A stretch of DNA of 64,000 bases from Alphaproteobacteria bacterium (GTDB lineage Bacteria; Pseudomonadota; Alphaproteobacteria; JANQMY01). How positions within the stretch are numbered: position 1 is the first letter of the stretch; every line of letters starts with the position of its first letter. The stretch spans positions 62,001 through 126,000 of the forward strand of contig JANQPL010000012.1 in NCBI GenBank assembly GCA_028289425.1. The letters are read 5' to 3'. The position numbers and the translations under genes were made by a program. Shown here piece after piece: positions 52,667 through 62,425 of this stretch. A model generated the notes under the pieces. The model was not told where the DNA came from. It did no database searches and saw only the letters and a program-made list of their open reading frames with translations.

Positions 52667-55018
52667 ATGACAACGGCCTCATCGTCCGGCGAAGCGTCCG
52701 TTTCTGTCGGCCACAGCATTGCAGAACAGCGTGTGCGCATTCTTTTTGAGGATGCGTCTGTCCTGTTTTATGCCAGCAACATTCCGTTCGGTTGTTTCTA
52801 CGCCTTCATCTTTTGCGGATTGGTGCCTGGGGTTGGCGTCGCGCCTGTGGAATACGGCGCCATATTCCTCAGCGCCGTGATCGTGCAGTCGATCGTTGGC
52901 ATGATTGTCACCAGCGCCTACAAAACCAGCCGATGGCAACTGTCAACCAAGACCTGGATTGGGTTGCTGGCGGGCATCTGGTTTTTCTCCGGTGTGATTT
53001 GGGGTGGCCTCACTTGGCTGATGTGGCAGCCCGACAATCCGGTAAATCAGGCACTGCTTATCGTGATCGTGATGGGGGCGGAAGTCATCATCTTCTTTTG
53101 CATCGCGGCCAGCTTTCCGGTCTTGTGCGCCGGGCTGGTGCCGCTGGCGCTGATCAGTTTTCTGAAATTCGTGATGGCGGGCGGCACATTGGCCCTGATC
53201 GTTGGAACGGCCGCACCTCTCTTCTCGGCGTTGTTGTTGTTCTTCGGGTACAAAACCGCTGAGCGTTATCGGGAAGTCTTCGAGCTTCAGCATGCCAATG
53301 CGGAGCTTGCATCGAAATTCGAAGAGGAACGGGACCGGGCGAAAGCGGCCTCCCACGCTAAGTCGGAGTTCCTGGCCACCATGAGCCACGAAATCCGTAC
53401 ACCGATGAACGGCGTGTTGGGTTTTGCCAGCCTGTTGAGCAATTCGAAACTCAACGAAACGCAACGCGATTACGTCCAATCCATTAAGGACAGCGGTGAT
53501 ACGCTGCTTAACATCATCAACGATATCCTCGATATTTCAAAGATCGAGGCCGGCGCACTCACCCTTGACGAGGAAACGTTTTCGCTGCGCGCCGTTATTG
53601 AAAGCGTTCTATCCCTGCAGCGTCCGAAAGCGCAGGCGAAGAATTTGGATCTTGCGATGCATGTGGATCCCGACCTGCCGGAGAAGTTTATCGGCGACAG
53701 CGGGCGCGTACGTCAGATGCTGATGAATTTTGTCGGCAATGCCGTCAAGTTTACCGAAACCGGATCGATTGCCGTCATCGCGAAACCCAAGCAGGGGATT
53801 TCGGCAGAAGGTGAAGTTCAAACAATTTCGATCGAGATCGTAGATACCGGTATCGGTATTCCAGAGGACAAAATTGCTGCGCTGTTCGACCGCTTCACTC
53901 AAGTGGATAGTTCGCGGACGCGGCGGTTTGGCGGCACCGGCCTGGGCCTTGCCATCTGCCGCGAACTGGCGAGTGCCATGGGCGGCACCGTGGATGTGCG
54001 GAGCGAGGTTGGTGCAGGAAGTACGTTTAGTGTGACGTTGCCTCTTTGCATATCCTCTTCGACCGATGGCCGACAGGCGGTCGAAACGGATGTGGATCTT
54101 GCGGGGAAAAGCGTTCTTGTGGTCGACGACATTGCGCTTAACCGCAAGATATTTGAGCTTATGTTGAGCAGCCGCGATTTGCGGGTAACCTCCGTCGCCG
54201 ATGCACAGTCGGCTGTCCAAGAAGCGGAAGCGGCGTCCGCCGCCGGCACGCCCTTCGACGTCATCATCATCGACCATATGATGCCGGACACGGACGGAAT
54301 CGACTTGGCGCAGTCCCTCAAGAGCTCGGCAACGACCCGTGATGTGCCGTTGGTTCTGTCGTCATCGTCGGATTTGGTGAGTGAAGCAGAAGCAAACGCC
54401 CAAGGCTTTGTCGCCCGGGCGGCTAAGCCCATTCGTGAAGTGGAGATTTTCCAGGCCATTCAAATCGCCGTATTGGCGGCCTCAAGCGAGACGAATCAAT
54501 TGGAAGAGGCGGTGCCTAACATTAAGGTCGGGGTGGCGGCATCCGGTGATCGTGGGGAGGCGCTGGCAATGCCCACATCGGCGGCGCGTATTCTGCTAGT
54601 GGAAGATAATCCTGTGAACCAACAGCTCGTATTGGCCGCCCTGTCGATCACCGCCCTGACGGTGGACGTTGCCCATGACGGCGTCGAAGCCGTGGCCGCG
54701 GTCAAGGCGTTCCCCTATGACCTAATCCTCATGGACATTCAAATGCCGAATATGAACGGCATAGATGCCACGAAACGCATCCGGGAAATGTCGGGTCGAA
54801 ACGCCGATCTGCCGATTGTCGCCATGACAGCGGATGCAATGGCGGGCGACCGGGAACGTTTTCTGGCTCAAGGCATGACCGATTACATCGCAAAGCCGAT
54901 CGACCTTGCAGAAATGCTGGAGAAAATTGACCGGTACACCGATGGCATCCCCGCTGGCGCGGAGTCGGCCATGGACGAGGAGCCGCCCGTTTCTTCGAGC
55001 GCCCGGGCTTCGGCCTAA
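52667..55018 (+). CDS. Membrane hybrid histidine kinase with two receiver domains
   Basis: This 783-residue sensor kinase (ATG 52667; TTG 52634 would add 11) has about six membrane helices (30-195) and a short coiled coil. A HisKA domain with phospho-His241 (FLATMSHEIRTPMNGVLGFA) follows, then an HATPase domain (NAVKFT at 358-363, DTGIGI at 393-398, FGGTGLGLAI at 421-430). Two receiver domains have acceptors Asp536 and Asp690 and lysines in RAAKPI and YIAKPI. No Hpt domain is attached and no partner regulator is adjacent. The stimulus is unknown. Confidence 0.95.
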   Translation: MTTASSSGEASVSVGHSIAEQRVRILFEDASVLFYASNIPFGCFYAFIFCGLVPGVGVAPVEYGAIFLSAVIVQSIVGMIVTSAYKTSRWQLSTKTWIGLLAGIWFFSGVIWGGLTWLMWQPDNPVNQALLIVIVMGAEVIIFFCIAASFPVLCAGLVPLALISFLKFVMAGGTLALIVGTAAPLFSALLLFFGYKTAERYREVFELQHANAELASKFEEERDRAKAASHAKSEFLATMSHEIRTPMNGVLGFASLLSNSKLNETQRDYVQSIKDSGDTLLNIINDILDISKIEAGALTLDEETFSLRAVIESVLSLQRPKAQAKNLDLAMHVDPDLPEKFIGDSGRVRQMLMNFVGNAVKFTETGSIAVIAKPKQGISAEGEVQTISIEIVDTGIGIPEDKIAALFDRFTQVDSSRTRRFGGTGLGLAICRELASAMGGTVDVRSEVGAGSTFSVTLPLCISSSTDGRQAVETDVDLAGKSVLVVDDIALNRKIFELMLSSRDLRVTSVADAQSAVQEAEAASAAGTPFDVIIIDHMMPDTDGIDLAQSLKSSATTRDVPLVLSSSSDLVSEAEANAQGFVARAAKPIREVEIFQAIQIAVLAASSETNQLEEAVPNIKVGVAASGDRGEALAMPTSAARILLVEDNPVNQQLVLAALSITALTVDVAHDGVEAVAAVKAFPYDLILMDIQMPNMNGIDATKRIREMSGRNADLPIVAMTADAMAGDRERFLAQGMTDYIAKPIDLAEMLEKIDRYTDGIPAGAESAMDEEPPVSSSARASA

Positions 55019-55145
55019 GTCAGATTTGCTCTAACCCCCGCGTCAAAGATATCGAATTCCAATTCCGTCTTGGACGACCTAAAGTCAGGTCATCGGCAAT
55101 AATGATCCTTGGGGGGCAGGCGGGTCCAGGCCGGTCTGAATTTAG

Positions 55146-55634
55146 ATGGCGCTCACTTACTTCATGCTCGCTGCGGGGATCACCGTTTTCCTGTTTGGTG
55201 TTTTGGCGTTTGGACGATCCTATTTGATTTTGCTCCGCAGCTTCGGAGTGGGTACGCCATTGGATGATGGCGCGGTTCCAAGATGGGGCGTCGGTTCGCT
55301 GATGGCCTTCGGCATTCTCGCCACGTTTTTTGGTTTCGCTTTGGCGATCGATGGAATCGATATCGTGTCGGCCAATTTGGGATTGCCCAAAGCATTCTTC
55401 TTTCACGACGACACCACCGCGAATCGGTTTCTCTTTGCCTTCGATGAATTGTGCAAAGCCATTTTCTGGGACATACCGGAAGTGTATGGCTGGTCCCTCA
55501 GCGGCATCGAACACAATCCGGAGAACCTGGTGGCGGCAACCGTCATTGCAATCTACCGCACGGCGGCGGCCGTGCTGCTGGTGCCGGTGATCACCATTCT
55601 TGTGCCAAAAAAACTCACACAAAGCCCTGCTTAA
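55146..55634 (+). CDS. Unknown three-span membrane protein
   Basis: This 162-residue protein has an N-terminal helix (about 2-27), a second (about 48-68, RWGVGSLMAFGILATFFGFALAI) and a third near the C-terminus (about 130-152). A soluble loop of about 60 residues is rich in Phe, Asp and Asn between the last two. I do not recognise the family. It lies 127 bp after the histidine kinase and 133 bp before ihfA, same strand as both. Whether it works with the kinase is unknown. Confidence 0.7.
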   Translation: MALTYFMLAAGITVFLFGVLAFGRSYLILLRSFGVGTPLDDGAVPRWGVGSLMAFGILATFFGFALAIDGIDIVSANLGLPKAFFFHDDTTANRFLFAFDELCKAIFWDIPEVYGWSLSGIEHNPENLVAATVIAIYRTAAAVLLVPVITILVPKKLTQSPA

Positions 55635-55767
55635 TCCAGCAACCCTCTTGGCCCTTCGTTCGGTTTTGGGTCAATTCCAGTACTTAAACAAAATGTACCA
55701 ACGCTTTGATATTGACGGACTATCCCCGTGCTCGTAGGCTTTTTTGACGGATTCGGGAGTGTGTTTT

Positions 55768-56091
55768 ATGGCAGAAAAAACTGTCACCCGCGCAGACCTT
55801 AGCGAGGCGGTCTACCAATCAGTCGGTCTTTCCAGGAACGAATCGGCCGATTTGGTGGAAAGTGTCTTGGAAGAAATTTCTCGCAGCCTTGTGCGTGGCG
55901 AAACGGTCAAGCTCTCGTCCTTCGGATCGTTTTCCGTGCGTCAAAAAGGCGGGCGCATTGGGCGCAATCCGAAAACGGGCGAAGAAGTGCCCATTGAACC
56001 GCGACGCGTGCTGGTGTTCAGACCAAGCCATGTGTTGAAAGATCAGATTAATCGGCGGTCGCCCTCTCCGGGCCGGGAAGCCGCGGAATAA
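55768..56091 (+). CDS. ihfA: Integration host factor alpha subunit
   Basis: This 107-residue DNA-bending protein of the HU/IHF family shows the start [34 protein letters not shown]. The DNA-intercalating arm follows ([41 protein letters not shown]), with the IHF-alpha-like Pro-containing tip [15 protein letters not shown] 55768 is preceded by GGGAG. It is followed by the MerR-like gene, the usual alphaproteobacterial order. Confidence 0.96.
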   Translation: MAEKTVTRADLSEAVYQSVGLSRNESADLVESVLEEISRSLVRGETVKLSSFGSFSVRQKGGRIGRNPKTGEEVPIEPRRVLVFRPSHVLKDQINRRSPSPGREAAE

Positions 56092-56136
56092 GTGCATAGT
56101 TGAGAGTGCGTTGTTGGCACTCAAAGGGGTCTATTC

Positions 56137-56601
56137 GTGACGAAGTCGCCTCAGGCATTTCGAACGATCAGTGAAGTCTCAAATGAACTTGACGTGCCGC
56201 AGCACGTGTTGCGGTTTTGGGAAAGTAAGTTCTCGCAAATCCGTCCGATGAAACGCGGCGGCGGCCGGCGCTATTACAGACCTGAAGACGTAGACCTTCT
56301 GCGCGGCATTCAGACCTTGTTGTATAGCGACGGCTTTACGATCAAAGGTGTGCAGAAAGTGTTCCGGGACCAAGGGGCGAAATTCGTCACCGAAACCGGC
56401 CGTGCGAACGGTACCCGGCCGGCCGTACTCAGCACACCGGTTGCCGCGAAAGACGACGGGGCACAACCTGCCATGAAGTCCGCCGCGCCCAAGAAGGCGC
56501 TGGATGCCAGCTTGAGCACCACAGACCGCCAGACCTTACAAGGCGCCCTTGCCACCTTGCGGGAAGCCCAGCAAGCCCTGAAGGACTTGAAGGGGTCTTA
56601 G
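56137..56601 (+). CDS. MerR-family transcriptional regulator
   Basis: This 154-residue MerR-type regulator has the winged-helix [69 protein letters not shown]. It has no Cys-based metal site and a low-complexity C-terminal region, ending in a short coiled coil. Its orthologue follows ihfA in many alphaproteobacteria but its targets are unknown. It starts with GTG. Confidence 0.93.
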   Translation: MTKSPQAFRTISEVSNELDVPQHVLRFWESKFSQIRPMKRGGGRRYYRPEDVDLLRGIQTLLYSDGFTIKGVQKVFRDQGAKFVTETGRANGTRPAVLSTPVAAKDDGAQPAMKSAAPKKALDASLSTTDRQTLQGALATLREAQQALKDLKGS

Positions 56602-56666
56602 GATCTCCATCGGAATCTAGTTGCCAGTCTTGCTTTTACCGGCTGGTGAGGCCCGCGCCGCACGCA

Positions 56667-56696
56667 TTGCATCCCGACCGCAAGACGTCCTATAGT
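56667..56696 (+). promoter_or_regulatory. Promoter of tRNA-Pro
   Basis: TTGCAT (56667-56672) and TATAGT (56691-56696), 18 bp apart, match the sigma-70 -35 and -10 elements and lie 46 bp before the tRNA. The intervening leader has a small hairpin (CGAAAAA / TTTTTCG, 56715-56733). Confidence 0.6.
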
Positions 56697-56742
56697 CCGC
56701 ATCCCGCAATGCGGCGAAAAAACCGCTTTTTCGGAATGATGT

Positions 56743-56819
<77 letters not shown>

Positions 56820-56829
56820 TTATCGAAAG

Positions 56830-56850
56830 GTCCATTTCGGCCAAATGGAC
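56830..56850. terminator. Hairpin downstream of tRNA-Pro
   Basis: GTCCATTT (56830-56837) and AAATGGAC (56843-56850) pair perfectly around CGGCC, 10 bp after the tRNA end. No T-run follows. It may mark the 3' end of the tRNA precursor. Confidence 0.45.
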
Positions 56851-56907
56851 GACGGCGGTGGACCGGGACTGATTTACCAAATCGTCCTGGAGCGACAGAC
56901 GATCCAA

Positions 56908-58119
56908 TCAGGCAAATCTAGGGATCCGAATCCGTCCAACGCTCGCATGCCGCTCCGCTAGGGTGCGCCGTCCCCGCGCCGCTTCGATCGGTCTGACGAT
57001 GGTAAATACGGTCAATACCGCCACCGCCAGGATCAACGTCATGTGGAGTGAGAAGCGGGTCCACATCGCCTCAATGCCAAGCAGGTTGGCGAGCTCGATA
57101 GAGACCAGCAGAGCGATGACATGGGTGATGTAAATTGGATACGACAATTCGCCGATCCAATTGTCCCATTCGGATTTTGCTGTCGCCATGAATGAGAGGG
57201 GAATCAACACGAACATGGCCCCGATCAAGAGGGGGTCCAGAATGGCATCTAGAACGACCTTGTTCGTGAAGTAGTAGCTGGGCATTACATAGACGTAGAT
57301 GTTTGTAAGGATGATCGCCACGGCAGGGGCAAAGGGGGCAAGCATGTGAATGATGTCTCTGTTCAATTTCTTCAGCCACTCGTAGAAAAAAAATGAAGCG
57401 GCGCCGGTGAGAAAGAACACGAATTCGAGGATAAAGAGGTAGCGATCGTAAGGGTTAACGTTCATACCCAACGCGATTACACTGAACTTCAAAACAATTG
57501 AAGCAATCAGCAGACCAAGGACCATCCGCACACCACGCCGTAAGATGAAGGGTGCAATGATGTAAAACAGCACTTCGATACCCAAGGTCCAAGCTTGGGG
57601 CACGATCACATACCAGTTGAGGGGATTTCCTGCCGGACAAGCGTCGTTTTCTATGAACGACATGATCCCAGAACTCGTTTCGAGACAGATCACCGTTAGA
57701 TCGTTCAGGCCAATGAAGCTCAAATTGGCAAGGACCAATGCCGGGGCCGCCCAGAAACTGTCGGATGATAATAACGCCGACCAATTTTTGACATGGCCGC
57801 CGCGCAAAAAGACGGTGTCGATAATGAGGGTAACGACGATAGTTGCGAGATAGACCGGATATAACCGAAGTGCTCGTGACCAATAGAAGTCTTCTGCGCT
57901 GTTCAGGTATTTTCCGTTAAGGATCAGCGCCATGTAAAAGCCGGAGATGACAAAAAATATCCGCACCGCGATGATGGCGCCGCCGGAGAAGCCAACGTGC
58001 GCATGCTGGTCAATGTGGATGTGCGCAATCACCACCAGGAGCGCGAGCCACGTTCTGAACGTCCCCACGTTCAAACGCCCCGGCAAGCGATTTGGGAGGC
58101 GGTACCGAACACCGCGCAA
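56908..58119 (-). CDS. Acyltransferase 3 family membrane protein (OafA-like)
   Basis: This protein of up to 403 residues has about ten membrane helices and belongs to the acyltransferase 3 family, which acetylates or acylates surface glycans. It shows FRTWLALLVVIAHIHI at the start, the IRIFFVISGFYMALILNGKY motif with the FFVISGF core, YWSRALRLYPVYLATIV and WTLGIEVLFYIIAPFIL. The true start is unclear: TTG 58119 or GTG 58068 (residue 18). No polysaccharide cluster is adjacent, so the target is unknown. Confidence 0.92.
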   Translation of the reverse strand: MRGVRYRLPNRLPGRLNVGTFRTWLALLVVIAHIHIDQHAHVGFSGGAIIAVRIFFVISGFYMALILNGKYLNSAEDFYWSRALRLYPVYLATIVVTLIIDTVFLRGGHVKNWSALLSSDSFWAAPALVLANLSFIGLNDLTVICLETSSGIMSFIENDACPAGNPLNWYVIVPQAWTLGIEVLFYIIAPFILRRGVRMVLGLLIASIVLKFSVIALGMNVNPYDRYLFILEFVFFLTGAASFFFYEWLKKLNRDIIHMLAPFAPAVAIILTNIYVYVMPSYYFTNKVVLDAILDPLLIGAMFVLIPLSFMATAKSEWDNWIGELSYPIYITHVIALLVSIELANLLGIEAMWTRFSLHMTLILAVAVLTVFTIVRPIEAARGRRTLAERHASVGRIRIPRFA

Positions 58120-58366
58120 AGTATGCTACTGCGCAAGTTTCTCTCCCCATCCTGGTCTGAACATTGCTCTTTGCGCGCAATTTGAGCGGTCGTGAGCGTG
58201 GTCGCCTGTGTGGTCCGACACCCACTTCCGACCATATAACCGACGATTCGTGCTATGCCGAAATTGTGCACTGCTAAGGTGTGGAATTCACCGTGCACCG
58301 CCTGTGCCGCTGCTGCTTTGTCGTTGATCAGACCGGTGCTTGCCGGCCCACGAAGTCCGCCTTTGA

Positions 58367-59680
58367 CTACGACCCTTTCGGCGATTCCAAGATCGATACT
58401 TCGCGCTGGGGGAATGGGATCTCAATGTCGTGCCGCTTAAGTTCCATCCAGATCATGAGCAGCAGATCCGCGCCCACACGGTTTGGGCCGTCGTCTATGC
58501 CTTCCATCCAAAACTCCACGAGAATGTTGATGCCGGAATCGCCAAAACTCGCAATCTCGGCATCAGGTTGTTCTTCGACGGGAACGTTGTCACCGCTTAG
58601 GACTTGTGGATGGCTCGCAACCACTTTGCGCACAATGTCGAACAACAGCGGCAGGTCCGTCTTATAGGCGACGGAGAATTCCAGTGGATATCGTTGCTTT
58701 GCGTTGTTGTGTGTCCAGTTCGTGAAGGATGACGTGATGAAGGTTTCATTGGGCACCATGATGTCTTTGCCGTCGTAAGTTTCGAGTGTGGCGGAACGCA
58801 TTGTCATTTCCCGCAACACGCCGGTGCGACCGTCTTCCAGTTCGATATAGTCCCCAATCGTGATCGATTTATCGAGCAGGATGATGATGCCGGAGATAAA
58901 GTTGGACGCGATGTTCTGCAGGCCGAACCCCAATCCAACGCCCAAAGCACCGCCGAAAACAGCCAACGCCGTCAGATTGATCCCCATGATTTGCAACAGC
59001 AACAGGAAGATCGCAACGAACAGAAAAATCTCAAACAGTTTGCTGAGGATTTCGCGGGTTCTCAGGTCCAGATTGGGCTGGCTGTTGATGACGCGCTTGC
59101 CCGTCGAGTTGGAGATGCGCCCCAACCAAAACAAGATCGTACCGAAGAAAATCGTCCGTGCAATGACGTAAAGCGTTAGTTTTATGTTGCCGACTTCGAC
59201 GGAGTAACTGTCGAGAAAAAGGGTAATGTCATCCAACCAACCGACGATGGAAAGCAACGCGACGGGGATGCCGACCCATGTCACCATCAAAACGATGCCG
59301 CGATTTTCGACGTATAGCTTGACGAGCCGGTAAATCAGAAACACAACGCTGATACTGAGGGCCAGTTGAACGATCTCGCCGCTGCCCATGGTGTTGCGCG
59401 CAACTTCCACCGCGACCGACAAGAGCATGCTGACGAGTATCGGAAAAAGTACGTCGCGCAGCTTCAGCGCCTGTTCGGCCATCTCTGCGAGAACGCCGGA
59501 CAGGGGCAGGGTCGAAGAGACTTTAACGCGCTTGCGAATGATGCCGGACAAGACATAAGCGGCAATGACTGTAACGGCGATGAAACTGATTTGGGCGTAG
59601 AATTGCGGGCTGGCCAGCCATCCCAAAATGTTGGTCCACGTAAGTTCGGCTTGTTGTGCAACAGATTGCAAATTCGTCAT
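58367..59680 (-). CDS. MscS-family mechanosensitive channel
   Basis: This 437-residue small-conductance channel family protein has several N-terminal helices. The pore-lining helix and beta domain follow: LTALAVFGGALGVGLGFGLQNIASNFISGIIILLDKSITIGDYIELEDGRTGVLREMTMRSATLETYDGKDIMVPNETFITSSFTNWTHNN. The C-terminal vestibule domain ends with IEIPFPQREVSIL. It releases solutes at hypo-osmotic shock. It is larger than E. coli MscS (286 aa), with extra N-terminal helices. ATG 59680 is the start. Confidence 0.95.
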   Translation of the reverse strand: MTNLQSVAQQAELTWTNILGWLASPQFYAQISFIAVTVIAAYVLSGIIRKRVKVSSTLPLSGVLAEMAEQALKLRDVLFPILVSMLLSVAVEVARNTMGSGEIVQLALSISVVFLIYRLVKLYVENRGIVLMVTWVGIPVALLSIVGWLDDITLFLDSYSVEVGNIKLTLYVIARTIFFGTILFWLGRISNSTGKRVINSQPNLDLRTREILSKLFEIFLFVAIFLLLLQIMGINLTALAVFGGALGVGLGFGLQNIASNFISGIIILLDKSITIGDYIELEDGRTGVLREMTMRSATLETYDGKDIMVPNETFITSSFTNWTHNNAKQRYPLEFSVAYKTDLPLLFDIVRKVVASHPQVLSGDNVPVEEQPDAEIASFGDSGINILVEFWMEGIDDGPNRVGADLLLMIWMELKRHDIEIPFPQREVSILESPKGS

Positions 59681-59846
59681 TCACCAGAATCCCATACGTT
59701 TGACGTTTAGAGGCCGAGCAAGCCTCCAAGCGTTTGATTCTTGGGGAAAGCATGCTGCGAGCTGCCGGTCGACCGCGACAGGTGGTTCGAGTCGAAACTT
59801 AATTGACACGCATTCCCGGGGACAAGCCTGTGATGAGGAATTTTTG

Positions 59847-60512
59847 TTACAGCGGGCGAACGTCGGCAAAGACAAATCCATCGCGCTCGACGGTTTCACC
59901 CACCGTGCAGCCGATCGGCTGCGTGAAGTTGGGTCCGTTGAAAACGAAGGTGTGGAACTCGCCGTTTTCACCGCAGGGATCGACGCTAGCGGGCAGCTCG
60001 TCCAATAAGGTGTGATCGAATTTTCGGCCCACGAACGACGCGGGCAGTTGTTTGGGATCGACGCAGGTGATGTAAGCCTCGAATCCTGAATCGACCATGC
60101 GCCGGGCCAGGGCATCCGTCGGCTCCCCCCAAATCGGGAAAATTGGATCGATGATCTGATCGGCCATCATGTCTTCCCGGTATCGGCGAATGTCCTCCAG
60201 GAAAAGGTCGCCAAAGGCAATTTGTTCGACGCCGTCACTTTTGGCGCGGTCGAGCGCGCCGCGCATTCTTTCCTCGTAGATCGCGTTGGAACAATTCTGC
60301 GGTATGTCGACCGCGATGACCGGCACGCCGACGGCGGCTGCCTGCCGGTCCAGCAGCGCCTTTCGGGTGGCGTGCATGGCGACCCGATCTTTATCGGCAT
60401 TTATGGTCGTCAGCAGACCGATCACATGGGAATTGGCGGACTGCTGAAGGCGCCACAGGGAATAGGCGCTGTCTTTGCCGCTGCTCCAACTCATCCAAGT
60501 TTTGCGTTTCAT
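59847..60512 (-). CDS. DUF71/diphthamide-ligase-like ATP pyrophosphatase
   Basis: This 221-residue protein of the PP-loop ATPase (adenine-nucleotide alpha-hydrolase) family carries the SxGKDS nucleotide motif (SWSSGKDSAYSLW, residues 8-20). The family signatures IAFGDLFLEDIRRYREDMM and HTFVFNGPNF follow. Eukaryotic members amidate diphthine, which bacteria lack, so the bacterial substrate is unknown. I chose ATG 60512; a longer frame overlaps the GNAT gene. It lies just after that gene (1 bp) on the same strand. Confidence 0.9.
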   Translation of the reverse strand: MKRKTWMSWSSGKDSAYSLWRLQQSANSHVIGLLTTINADKDRVAMHATRKALLDRQAAAVGVPVIAVDIPQNCSNAIYEERMRGALDRAKSDGVEQIAFGDLFLEDIRRYREDMMADQIIDPIFPIWGEPTDALARRMVDSGFEAYITCVDPKQLPASFVGRKFDHTLLDELPASVDPCGENGEFHTFVFNGPNFTQPIGCTVGETVERDGFVFADVRPL

Positions 60513-60513
60513 G

Positions 60514-61035
60514 CTAACGGCCTGCAAACTGAGACGCGCGGATCTCGTAAACCAGCACATCGATGCCGCTGGGGTGCGGACGGGTGCCGGCGCAACGAGC
60601 ACCGATTTTTTCGGCCGCCCGTTGCGAGCGGAAATTGTCGGGGCTGATCAGCAAGACCACGATGTTCACAAATCGGAAGGCGTGTTCGAGCATAAGGCGT
60701 TTCATTTCGCCGTTATAGGTGCCGCCCCAATGGGAGCGCGCCAAAAACGACCAGCCGATCTCGATTTCGTTACGAGCCGCGTCGTAGCCGTGATAGCGGG
60801 ACGACCCGGCGATTTGATTGGTTGCCCGATCGATTGCCACCAATGCACCGCCCGATGTTAGGGACTCGTCGAAGAATTTTCTGAACTCGTCCCTCTCGTA
60901 TCGGTTGGGAACCGGGTGCTGCTCCCAGATGAGTGGATCGCGCGCAACGCCGTAAAGCGCATTAAAATCCCCGGCGCGGAGGGGACGCAAAGCAATCAAA
61001 TCGCCCGTAAGCGTTGGTTGATAATCGAAGGGCAC
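60514..61035 (-). CDS. GNAT-family N-acetyltransferase (RimJ/RimL-like)
   Basis: This 173-residue acetyltransferase starts with LTGDLIALRPLRAGDFNALYGVARDPLIWEQHPVPNRY. The RimL-like core follows (EIGWSFLARSHWGGTYNGEMKRLMLEHAFRFVNIVVLLISPDNFRSQRAAEKIGARCAG). It starts with GTG 61035 after GAGGAG. The acceptor, protein N-terminus or small molecule, is unknown. It is nearly contiguous with the DUF71 gene. Confidence 0.92.
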   Translation of the reverse strand: MPFDYQPTLTGDLIALRPLRAGDFNALYGVARDPLIWEQHPVPNRYERDEFRKFFDESLTSGGALVAIDRATNQIAGSSRYHGYDAARNEIEIGWSFLARSHWGGTYNGEMKRLMLEHAFRFVNIVVLLISPDNFRSQRAAEKIGARCAGTRPHPSGIDVLVYEIRASQFAGR

Positions 61036-61090
61036 GGCCGAAACTCCTCAACCGGAGTATGTGGCCGTGGGAGAATTCGGTCAAACGCCC

Positions 61091-61468
61091 CTAAACGGGC
61101 AAGGGCTCCACACGCACGTCACTGACCTTGAACGGCAGTGTCTCACCGTCATGCTCTTTCACCGACACATATTCACCTTTCAGTAGCGCGTGTGTCTCCA
61201 GATGAAAGACCGGTTCGTCGTCATCTTCGCCGGGCTCGTACGAAAACGCCCAGGTACGGTGACGCGTGTGGACAAGCTGGCCGTGCTCGTCATCTTCGTC
61301 TTCCCAGAAGCGTTTCACGGCGGCGGCATGTTTGTGTTTGCGCCATTCGTCTTCGTCCAGTGTACCGTCTTCTTTAAGAGGTACACGGAGTAAATAGCCG
61401 CAACGCGGATTGCCGGAGGGGTTTTCCTTTGTCCGTGCGAGTTCCAATCGCACTGTGTACCAGCTCAT
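61091..61468 (-). CDS. Unknown acidic 125-residue protein
   Basis: This cytosolic protein starts MSWYTVRLELARTKENPSGN, with PRCGYLLRVPLKEDGTLDED next. It has an acidic central part (WEDEDDEHG, EPGEDDDEP) and a C-terminal strand region (ETLPFKVSDVRVEPLPV). A good ribosome site (AGAGGA) precedes the ATG, and codon use looks like the neighbours, so it is probably real. I do not recognise a named domain. It lies between the GNAT and UspA genes. Confidence 0.75.
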   Translation of the reverse strand: MSWYTVRLELARTKENPSGNPRCGYLLRVPLKEDGTLDEDEWRKHKHAAAVKRFWEDEDDEHGQLVHTRHRTWAFSYEPGEDDDEPVFHLETHALLKGEYVSVKEHDGETLPFKVSDVRVEPLPV

Positions 61469-61495
61469 GAGGGTCCTCTTTCTTTGTCGCGTCTG

Positions 61496-62365
61496 TTAGT
61501 GGCACAACAGAATGGGCAGTTTGGCGGTTTGCAGCACCGACCGTGTGACACCGCCCAGAACCATTTCGCGAAGGCGCGAATGGGAATATCCGCCCAACAC
61601 CAGCAAGGACGCGCGCGAACTCAAAGCATAGTCCTGCAATGTGTCCGAAACAGGGCTTGAGGTGGGGGCGACCTGATCGTGGGAGGCTCTGACGTTGTGA
61701 CGTTGCAATGCGGCCAGGGTTGTCGGAATTTCAGGTGCGGTCACGTCATCGGTCCCCACGTTAAGGAGGGTCACGTGATTTGCCTCTTTCAGCAGTGGCC
61801 GTGCGGCGTGCACTGCCCGGGCCACCTCCAGGCTGCCGTTCCAGCCCACGACGATTTTTTCCGGCAGGGCGAATTGGTGACGGTCCGGCACCACCAGGAT
61901 GGGTTTGCCAGACCCCATGAGAATGGCCGTGTAGATATTGATCTCATCGGCGGGTGACGTTTCCGGACCCTGCACGACGAGGGTCAAATCGGCTGTCATC
62001 GCCTCATTCACATAGGTATCGGGAATAAGGCCAATGGGGCTGCGCCAGGTGGCCGAGACGCGCGCCTCCAAATTCGGTGTCTCGGAGAAATTGAGGCTGC
62101 TATTGCGGCAGGCCTTCACGAAACTCTCTTTGACCGTGCCGGTTTCCGCTTCATTGGCCTTGGCCACTGCGTCGATAATCTCCTGCACGTGAGCGCCCGA
62201 TTCCAGCGGGTAGACGGCGGGGACCGCCACATGGGGTGGAGGTGTCCCATGACACCCAACGACCATGGAACCAAGGGCTTCCGCCACCGGCCCGGCCACC
62301 GCAACGGCACGTTCCGCTTGATTTTCACTGAGACACGGTAGGAACAGTGTGGGGTAGAGTGACAT
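61496..62365 (-). CDS. Universal stress protein, tandem UspA domains
   Basis: This 289-residue protein has two UspA-like domains. The second (from about residue 165) is clear: EKIVVGWNGSLEVARAVHAARPLLKEANHVTLLNV and the nucleotide loop VLGGYSHSRLREMVLGGVTRSVLQTAKLPILLCH, with G-2x-G-9x-G-[ST] spacing. The first is degenerate. AAGGAGG fixes the start at ATG 62365 (7-nt spacing) and not at GTG 62371. It may respond to stress or energy state; the ligand is probably ATP. Confidence 0.93.
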   Translation of the reverse strand: MSLYPTLFLPCLSENQAERAVAVAGPVAEALGSMVVGCHGTPPPHVAVPAVYPLESGAHVQEIIDAVAKANEAETGTVKESFVKACRNSSLNFSETPNLEARVSATWRSPIGLIPDTYVNEAMTADLTLVVQGPETSPADEINIYTAILMGSGKPILVVPDRHQFALPEKIVVGWNGSLEVARAVHAARPLLKEANHVTLLNVGTDDVTAPEIPTTLAALQRHNVRASHDQVAPTSSPVSDTLQDYALSSRASLLVLGGYSHSRLREMVLGGVTRSVLQTAKLPILLCH

Positions 62366-62425
62366 CGCCACGCCTCCTTGCAGTGGATTGAAGCTGTGCC
62401 AGGACAGTTATACCGCGACCACGAC

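Noticed and set aside
58120-58366. Short frames between the acyltransferase and MscS genes
   Set aside because: They are short, overlap on both strands and show no recognisable motif.
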